NCBI GenBank assembly: GCA_038363925.1
Contig: JAQQWL010000012.1
Location: 434,001 to 498,000 of the forward strand
Source: Apiospora phragmitis
Taxonomy: Eukaryota > Ascomycota > Sordariomycetes > Amphisphaeriales > Apiosporaceae
Length of the DNA stretch: 64,000 nucleotides
Direction: 5' to 3'
Within the stretch, counting starts at the first letter, position 1. Every line of letters begins with the position of its first letter. A program made the position numbers and the translations under genes. The notes under the pieces were generated by a model, which saw only the letters and a program-made list of their open reading frames with translations, was not told the DNA's origin and made no database searches. Shown one piece after another: positions 57,099 to 64,000 of this stretch.

Positions 57099-57974
57099 GG
57101 CGGTCGTTTGGTTTCTTTAATCTGCGAGCCAAAGCCTGAACTCGGAGTACGGCCCGTGATATTGGGTAGGCCTGATAGTATATATGTTGACTTTATCCGA
57201 ATCTACATTCGCGTGGATTTAGCAGTGCAGATTGAGTCTTCTTGTGCACCGTACATAGCACGCACCATCAAAGCCCATGTATCGCAGAATCTGAGTCAGA
57301 ATGCCAGAATGCACAATTGATGAGAAACGAAACCTGTCAGACACGGAGAACCTTGTAACACGGTAGTTAAGTAGTCAGCAATTGGATGACATCCATGTCA
57401 TGCTCCAAGTCAGGTGGTGGTGTACGGCCTTCCCCTCTACCGACCGCCCCCCCCCCCCTGGCGGGGTCGCTCAAACACAGCAACCCGGCGAGCTGTTCTT
57501 GGAGAAGCAGGGCGAGACCAAAGGGGCCGATGCACCCTGGGGTAAATCTTGCCCAACTGCGACGCCTGTTGGGATGAAGAGCATAAGGGGGGTACCGAAT
57601 GGCTGCCGACACTAAATTCAGGACTATGATGATATCAGCAGGACACATAAGACATTCACACATGGCAGAAGAAGACGTGCGAGAGGTCAAGCGTTCGGGA
57701 GGGGATATACGAGATTCTCTTGATTATTGTGGCCGAGAAACCGCCCCAGGTAAAACCCAGCAGAAAGTAAGAGTATATACATGGTTTGTTGCTGGGGATC
57801 AAAATTATACAAGCTAAAATTTGATGGCTGATTAAATTCTATGCCGGAAAGACGCCACAAGATGCAAAATGCCCAAAAAGAGACGATGCTTCAGATCATT
57901 CCTTTCTTTTCTTTTTTTTTTTTGGTTGGTTTCCCTCTCCCTATTTTTTACTGTTTTTGAGTTTGGCCGAGTAT
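57099..57974. other. Intergenic with C-tract
   Basis: Promoter of the HET gene and 3' flank of the DHA1 transporter. Contains a C14 run at about 57448-57461 and a T run near 57914. No gene recognised. Confidence 0.5.
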
Positions 57975-59777
57975 CTATTCCTTGGCGAGCTTACTCCTCT
58001 TGCGGAGCTGGTGGCCCCACTTGAACATGACGAAGGGGATCATACTCAGGAAGGTGCCGAAGAGGGCGAGGATGAGGCCGGCGTACTGGGAGCCGACGTT
58101 GTGGAAGAAGGCGCTGGCGAACAGCGGCGTGACGGCGCCGAGGGTGTTACGGAGCAGACCTTGGGCCGCGATGGCGGACGAGGCGCTCTCGCCGTAGCAG
58201 TCGGCCGTATAGGAGTAGGTGCTCTCGAAGACGAAGAAGATACCAAAGGCGATCGGGGCCAGGCCGATGGCGGGGCCGACCCAGCTGAGCTGCTGGTACT
58301 GCGTGAAGGAGTAGATGAACAGGCCGATGGGCAGGAAGACGGCGCCGTACATGGCGCCGTACAGGCGGGCCTCGGGCGTGACCTTGATGCTCGGGTCGTC
58401 GGTGAGGCGGTTGTACTTGCGCATCTGCAGGTGGTGGGCGGCCCAGCCCAGGAAGGTGCCGATGGCGAGCGAGATGTAGGGCAGACCGCTGACGCCCTCG
58501 TTCCAGCCGCGCTTCTCCTCGAAGGTGATGGGGATGACGGACAGGAACATGAAGGTGACGGCCCAGCAGAAGGCGATCCAGAAGCCGAAGGCGAAGACGA
58601 CGGGCTCCGTCACCAGCATGTGGATGGCCTTGACGGACGAGGCCTTCAGCATGGACTGCAGCGAGGGCGTCAGGATGTCGCCCTCGGAGACGTAGCGCTC
58701 GTCGCCGGTGGCGGCGCGCAGGGCCTTGGCGCGGCGGTGCAGCTCGACGCCGCCGCGGGTCTCGGGGAAGTAGAAGAAGATGAGGATGAGCAGGGGGATG
58801 TTGGCGATGCCCTGGATGCCCTCAATCCAGCGCCAGCCGATGGCCTGGTCGATAAAGCCGGCGTAGATAGGGGCGGAAACAGTTCCGAAAATGGCGACGA
58901 AACTGAACATAGCCATGGGCCGACCACGGTGGCGGGGCTCATACATGTCGTCGAAGGTACCGCCGACGAGGATGGTGCCGACGCAGCCGAAGAGGCCGAG
59001 CAGCAGGCGCAGGCCGATGATGGTGGCGATGTTCTTGGCCAGGGCCAGGCCGATGAAGAGGAGCGAGAAGCACAGGAAGGCGCCGGCGTAGACGACCTTG
59101 CGGCCCGTCAGCTCGCAGAAGGGGGCCAGGACCATGGGCGCGATGGCGCAGGCGATGTTGAAGGTGAAGAGGCCGAGCTGGCCCATGAACTCGGAGACGC
59201 CGAACTCCTTGCACATGCTGCCGATACCCGACGAGTAGGCGGTCGTGGCGAGACCGATGAAGAGGGTCATCAGGTTGAGGATGGTCGAAATACTGCGCTT
59301 GTACCAGGGATTCCAGTTGAAGGGGTTCTGCTTGTCGCCGGTGGCGAAGTTGAGCACGATGTACTCCTTGCCGTTCTCCGTCACGATCTCGGTCAGGGTC
59401 AGGGGCATGTCGATGTCGACCTTCTTGATGAGGCCGAAATCGTTGTCGATCTGCTCGGCCTCGGGCGTGTCGTGCTTGCCGCCGACGATGCGGCCGGCCA
59501 TGGGCTCGCCCTTTTCATTCTCGGGGATGTAGAGGGCCGGGATGTTCTGCTCCGCCAGGTCGGCGCCCGTCTCCTCGTCCTTTTCGGTGGTGCCGGTGGC
59601 GGCGACGCTGGCAGGCCGCGACCGCGACGCCGAGTTCCGCCGCGACGCGACGAAGGTGTTGGCGCGCGAGCCGTTGGGGGAGCCGGGGCGCGAGCGCACG
59701 TAGCTGTTGGCGCGCGACGCGGCGAAGGAATTCCGCCTCGACGCCGGCTGCGAGAACGAAGGCAAGTAAGACGACAT
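57975..59777 (-). CDS. MFS drug:H+ antiporter (DHA1, TPO1/FLU1-like)
   Basis: Plasma-membrane multidrug or polyamine exporter of the DHA1 group. Intact single exon, 600 residues. The N-terminal 80 residues are cytosolic and unusually rich in SR/NS units (SRRNSFAASRANS, RPGSPNGSRANTFVASRRNS), likely phosphorylation sites. An acidic linker with QNPFNWNPWYKRS precedes TM1, as usual in the TPO1/FLU1 group. TM1-6 include GIGSMCKEFGVSEFMGQLGL, AIAPMVLAPFCELTGRKVVY (motif A-like), LGLFGCVGTILVGGTFDDM and GWRWIEGIQGI (end of TM6 region). TM7-12 include PVVFAFGFWIAFCWAV and ADCYGESASSAIAAQGLLRN (the conserved DHA1 loop). The start at 59777 avoids a spurious 39-residue leader from ATG 59894. The substrate cannot be read from sequence. 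Confidence 0.93.
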   Translation of the reverse strand: MSSYLPSFSQPASRRNSFAASRANSYVRSRPGSPNGSRANTFVASRRNSASRSRPASVAATGTTEKDEETGADLAEQNIPALYIPENEKGEPMAGRIVGGKHDTPEAEQIDNDFGLIKKVDIDMPLTLTEIVTENGKEYIVLNFATGDKQNPFNWNPWYKRSISTILNLMTLFIGLATTAYSSGIGSMCKEFGVSEFMGQLGLFTFNIACAIAPMVLAPFCELTGRKVVYAGAFLCFSLLFIGLALAKNIATIIGLRLLLGLFGCVGTILVGGTFDDMYEPRHRGRPMAMFSFVAIFGTVSAPIYAGFIDQAIGWRWIEGIQGIANIPLLILIFFYFPETRGGVELHRRAKALRAATGDERYVSEGDILTPSLQSMLKASSVKAIHMLVTEPVVFAFGFWIAFCWAVTFMFLSVIPITFEEKRGWNEGVSGLPYISLAIGTFLGWAAHHLQMRKYNRLTDDPSIKVTPEARLYGAMYGAVFLPIGLFIYSFTQYQQLSWVGPAIGLAPIAFGIFFVFESTYSYTADCYGESASSAIAAQGLLRNTLGAVTPLFASAFFHNVGSQYAGLILALFGTFLSMIPFVMFKWGHQLRKRSKLAKE

Positions 59778-61989
59778 GATGGGCTGGCTTGCTTGCTTCT
59801 TCGAGCTGGGTGTGCGTGGGTGTGTAAGTGTGGAGGGGATGGACAGACACAAGGGAGGAGAAAAGGACTGGACACAACCAACAACACCAATCAACCTGCC
59901 CTGTTATAAGCCGTCGACTGTACTATCGCAAGTACCGAGACAGGAATTCGAGAAGCAGATAAGCCAGTTCTTATTTCTCGATTTTTCTTGCCCCAAATGT
60001 CGACAGCTAGTCAGCCATAGCGGTTCGATGACATCGCTCGCCCCATCGTGCAAACATCTCACGCCTGGCCGCTCACTTGATTTTCTGTTGTTGTTACTGG
60101 GTGGGGCCGGCGCAGTTCCACCATATCACCGTGAAGCCGCCGGATGGCCCCTATCCATGGATGGGCCAACACCACTCCAACGAGGCCCAGCGTCCACGTC
60201 GATGATCACGGCTGCTCGCAACCCATGATGTCTGGGATAACATCGTGTCGAAATGCTCTTTTCTGGTGTCGATGAATGCGCGTCGTGAATGTGAAGCCGA
60301 ATAGACGTCTTCAAAGCGCAAAGGCGCGATGGCCGACAGCGTTGAGGTGGGCGGCCTTACTCTCGGCATGAAAAGAGCGAATTCGGCCGGGAGACCCACT
60401 GCTCGCCATGACGTCCCTCTTAGGCGGACACTTGAGCCTCTCGGCCAATTTTGCAGGGTACGACCGGTGCTTCCGGGCGTCGCCTAGAATAGGGCACTTA
60501 ATCGAGGTATACATACTGTATTCGGCACTATCCGTATTATGCATGCCACGGCCCATGGCAACGCAGCAAGCGCCGCAGCGCCTGGCAGCCTCAGCTTTCT
60601 GTTACTGCCGGCGTCCCTTGGCTCGGATGAATAGGCACGTTTCCGCTTAAATTGTCAATTCCGTTAACGAGTTTTACCTACACTGACTCGCAACTAGGGC
60701 TGCTATGTCGTCATTGCTTTTTTTGGTTTTGTTTTCAGTTTCCCATCTACCGCCCCTATGCCAAACAGCTAGTTTCCCGTTTGGCGGTTATGAAAACTGG
60801 GCATAAGTAGAGTACGAGAGAGTAAGCAAGCATCAAGCACCACGCTGCCATAGCTCCTCCATGGTCCTGACTCTTATGCATACTGGATATTGAATAGCTC
60901 CATCCTTTTCTTTCTTCTTAGCCATTGGGTAGCAGCACAACGTGCACCCAATCTCCTGCCAAGCCTATAAGCTGCGGATCATTGAAGACCCTTAATAGGA
61001 ACGTTCGAGAATTCAGGTGGAATTGTTTGAATCCGGAAATTGTGCTGCAAGGCCGCAACTTGCTTGTGCGATCAGCCTTCGGGCAGCATGGGGATATGCA
61101 GGATGCAGGATGTCATACGGAGTTGCGGCACTCGACCAGAATCGTCCGAGTCGCGGGCTTCTTCTCCCCCCCTTTTCGAGACCCCATGATTTGGGTTATT
61201 GACTCCTTGGAACCCCAACCTACTCCATACCGTCCGGCCCAAAAAGTGAGGCGTTTGCGGTGCTCGCTGCTGGCCTTTTGCGGAGTCACCACAATTCCAG
61301 GAAGTCCCCCATATATACAGTGCATTTGCGCCCATATTTCCTTGATGCACGCCGGGCGGTCGTGCAGGAACCAGCTCCTCGTGACCGCAAGGTGCAACCG
61401 ACTTTTTATCTCCGAACGCACCACGATCAGTCGTTCCCGGGAAGCGCTGGCCACATACTGTGTATAGCGCTTTATCGGTGTGCCGACCCATCCCGCATGC
61501 GACTCTGAATATAGACCAATCCTTGAGGACTCTTAGACTCTTATAGGTGAACGATATATACAGATCGAACGACCGCTGCGGCAGGAGTGCCGAGTTGCAT
61601 GATGCAGGGCGTCACGAGGTGCACAGATTCTTTCTCCGCGCGCGTTCTCCAGACACAACATCGCGTGGTGTGTAGATTAAGGATAGATCATCTGACCGAT
61701 ATTGCTGCGCTGGCGAATGGATCTGGTGCAACCTGCGACGGTACTCGCTGCTGCTCTCCGCAAAAAAGAGGCCAAACACTGTGCTCATTTCACACTCTTC
61801 ACCCACATATCGACTAATTCTAGGCAATTCCAACCTGCGAGATGAGAATCCCCATCCGGATCGTGTGGCACCACTCCGCATTTCGCCTTCGCGAAATACG
61901 ACTATCTCCAAACAAGGCGAGGGAGGAAACAATGAAAGCGAGAAAACAAGCAAGCAAACAAGCAAACGAACCGAGGCCAGTCAGACAGT
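59778..61989. other. Intergenic
   Basis: Promoter of the DHA1 transporter (left) and about 2 kb with no supportable gene. Open frames near 60.9-61.5 kb lack family features on either strand. Confidence 0.5.
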
Positions 61990-62821
61990 TTAATCCGAAT
62001 CACTCGAGGAGCTCGACGAGCTGCTGCTGCTGCCACTGCCCTTCTTCTTGTGATGCTTATTGGACGACTTCTTGTCCTTCTTGTCCTTCTTGTCCTTCTT
62101 GTCCTTCTTGTCCTTCTTGTCTTTCTTCTTTTTGTCCTTCTTCCCTCCCCCCAAAGTGATCTTCCAGCTTGGAGCCGGCGACCGCACCACCCACCGCGCC
62201 CAAGAAACCGTGGCCAGCCTGGTGGCCGGCAAAAGCGCCGAGGGCCCCGCCGCCCACAGCGCCCACCAGGCCCTTATCGCTGGCCCCCGCGGGCGGATAG
62301 GGGCCTGGGTGGCCAGGGGGCGGCGCGGAATTGGGGACCCAGTGCTGCTCCGCGCCCGCCTGGCCGTAGTAGGCATCTCCCTGCTGCGGTGGTTGTTGTT
62401 GGTAGTAACCACCTCCCTGCTCATGCCCGTAGCCCGGAGAATGGCTCAGGGGAGGATACGCACCATGCCGGCCACCGCTGGGTGGGTACTGCTGCTGATG
62501 GGGCTGCTGAGGAGGAGGAGCAGGCTGCCCACCCCAACCGCCTTGCGATTGATGCTGCGGGGGCGGCTGCTGTGCATACGGTGATTGATGGGCGCCACTA
62601 TTGCTCGGATAGCCCTGAGGGGCCCCGTACTGAGGCGGCGGGTGCGCGCCGTATTGCCCAGCCGGCGGAGGTGGTGGTGCAGAGTATTGATTCTGAGGTG
62701 GGTAGTAAGGCGGTGAAGGGCCCTGAGGCGGCTGCTGCTGGTGCTGCTGACCGTAACCGCCGCCGTAGGGCTGACCACCACCTCCACCGCCCCCGCTGTT
62801 GTAGTATTCGGAATTAGACAT
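61990..62821 (-). CDS. Gly-zipper protein with Gln/Pro-rich head and Lys/Ser-rich tail (one-base frameshift)
   Basis: After a disordered N-terminus (about 170 residues of QPYGGG, YPPQ, PPPPP and QQQ stretches), the sequence GLVGAVGGGALGAFAGHQAG, then HGFLGAVGGAVAGSKLEDHF, forms two glycine-zipper helices (Gly_zipper / 17-kDa antigen-like), a fold able to insert in or associate with membranes. A G6 run (62147-62152 on the + strand as C6) is one base too long: with five, the frame goes GGGKKDKKKKDKKDKK... and ends in a poly-Ser/Asp tail and TAA at 61990, for 276 residues, as in related fungal proteins. As written it ends at 62057 with an EGQ repeat. The tail is encoded by a 9-bp minisatellite. 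Function unknown; a stress or membrane-associated role is inference. Confidence 0.8.
62067..62125 (-). repeat. 9-bp minisatellite coding Lys-Asp-Lys units
   Basis: About six copies of CTTCTTGTC (plus strand) give KKD repeats in the correct frame of the Gly-zipper gene; in the other frame they read EGQ. Slippage at these units is likely. Confidence 0.85.
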
Positions 62822-64000
62822 CCTCTTTTCCCCCTTTTCCGCGTCTAAAACTTTCTCTTCTGCTTCTGCTTCTCTTCCGTTTCTCTTCTAGCTTGGGTGG
62901 GGCTCCGAATAGTTCGGTTTCGGACTTCCAAGTCGACTGATGATGTTATAGATAGGCTTGGCGGGCGGGAGATATTGGCAAGGGAAACAAAACAAGAGGT
63001 GAGCGCGGAAAGTCTCAGGTGTGCAAAGTTGAGTGGAGAAAACCAAGGAAATTTCGGATGAAACGGGCTTGGCCTAGATCGGTTCTTTTATTGTGCCAAC
63101 AAAGACCGGACTAGCTGGCCCAGCATGCTGGAAAGTTGGCTAGTTGGTGAGGCGGCCGCTTCGCTTTGCTCCTGTGGCGGTGCAGCTGATAATCCGTGGC
63201 GTCGACCCTCAGCCACTGGTGACGTCACCGCCGTTAAAGATTTGTTCTGTCACTCAGGATGCTAGGAGCGGGTTCCTGGATGACAGGACACAGCTAGCCA
63301 GATCATGAAACGTATAAACTTGATCCTCCTGAGATCTGACTCGTTTCAGAAAGCCATCAAGGAAAGTATGGATCCTCACGTTGTCCGGGGCTTCCAGCGG
63401 CAGAGCGTTTATTCCAGCGGGACATCGGCTGCGTCGCCACTGCTACAAGGTGACTCCTGGTAGAACCTACATTTGCAGCACCGTAGACGTCATGTTGGAC
63501 GCTGTCGTCAAGCTGATGTCAATCCATGAAGTCGCAGTACGTAGTTGGTAAGATGGTGCATTGAGGGTTTCGAACGCGTTGGGCATGATGGCCTCTTCTT
63601 TGGACTTGATTCTGCTGGTAAAAGATTTGAGCTTACACCCGTGGTTGTCTCGGCCTTTCTCGACGCATCGCGATATGGAATATTTACTGAAACCATGGTA
63701 GATGATATCAACCTGTCAGTCACAAGTGCGAAAGAGCGATTTGACACGACATCCAGATCCGATGTCGCAACTTGGAGATATTCTATGACCATGGCGTACC
63801 ATCCTTAACGGAATGCACATCTAGGAGTATGGTCACACGGCTCACTTCACAGCAGCGACGTCAGAGTATGTGATGGGAAATGGGAACCAATCTGTCAGGG
63901 TATCAAATCTACTGTGATCTATCCAAAATTTTCTACTATACAAGACCTAATGATATAGGTTCTTTCTAATCACTTATTACCTGCGGGCTGGTTGGTCCTT
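62822..64000. other. Right-end intergenic region
   Basis: Promoter of the Gly-zipper gene, then about 1 kb without a supportable gene. A 63545-63808 plus-strand frame was considered and not kept. Confidence 0.5.

Noticed and set aside
57957..59909. 650-codon plus-strand open frame over the DHA1 transporter
   Set aside because: Antisense shadow of a GC-rich gene: low-complexity Glu/Gly/Asp composition and no domain.
62067..62125. 9-bp repeats as a CRISPR-like array
   Set aside because: Contiguous coding minisatellite without spacers, in a fungus.
63545..63808. 87-codon plus frame and the overlapping minus frame
   Set aside because: Some protein-like patches (ETMVDDINLSV) but no recognisable family on either strand.

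Overview
The window is nuclear DNA of a filamentous ascomycete (Pezizomycotina, most likely a Sordariomycete). The coding regions are GC-rich and are split by short introns (about 55-220 bp) with GTAAGT-type donors. The gene content is typical of moulds: Zn2Cys6 regulators, a HET-domain protein, a 2EXR protein, a fungal SRPK-like kinase, an ENA-type cation pump and MFS carriers. There is no operon structure and no convincing biosynthetic cluster. I see no complete transposon, CRISPR array or rRNA gene, and no tRNA that I can support.

Layout, left to right. 0.1-1.2 kb: 5' part of a Zn2Cys6 regulator running off the left edge. 2.4-6.1 kb: five-exon ENA-type Na+/K+ P-type ATPase with a cluster of PacC-like GCCAAG sites upstream. 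7.6-8.4 kb: FSH1-family serine hydrolase (frameshifted), divergent from an F-box-like gene at 9.5-10.9 kb. 12.6-14.6 kb: six-exon allantoate-type MFS symporter. 16.5-17.3 kb: GNAT acetyltransferase (frameshifted). 18.2-19.4 kb: SnoaL-like protein. 20.0-21.0 kb: mitochondrial tricarboxylate carrier. 21.8-22.2 kb: CorA-like C-terminal relic. 23.3-23.8 kb: DUF1993 protein. 24.1-25.9 kb: DUF1479 oxygenase-like protein, divergent from a second Zn-cluster-type regulator at 26.7-29.1 kb. 29.7-30.3 kb: small conserved protein. 31.4-33.7 kb: secreted Pro-rich But2-domain protein.

33.7-43 kb is gene-poor. Its main content is an unusual small heptad-repeat gene (37.2-37.9 kb) with a tandemly duplicated exon-intron module, plus a broken 2EXR gene. 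It is followed by a membrane-anchored fucose-lectin-like gene (43.1-44.9 kb), a 1,633-residue spindle-pole/microtubule-organising coiled-coil gene (46.4-51.3 kb), an SRPK-like kinase that has lost its catalytic loop (53-54 kb), a HET-domain gene (55.4-57.1 kb), a DHA1 multidrug transporter (58.0-59.8 kb) and a Gly-zipper/Lys-rich protein (62.0-62.8 kb).

The most important point for any reader of this sequence is that at least nine otherwise well-conserved genes carry single-base indels, nearly all in runs of G or C: one too few in short runs, one too many in runs of six or more. Adding or removing one base at each site restores both the family-typical sequence and a length divisible by three. 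This looks like a consensus or sequencing artefact rather than mass pseudogenisation. The SRPK deletion, the CorA relic and the duplicated-intron gene are not explained that way.
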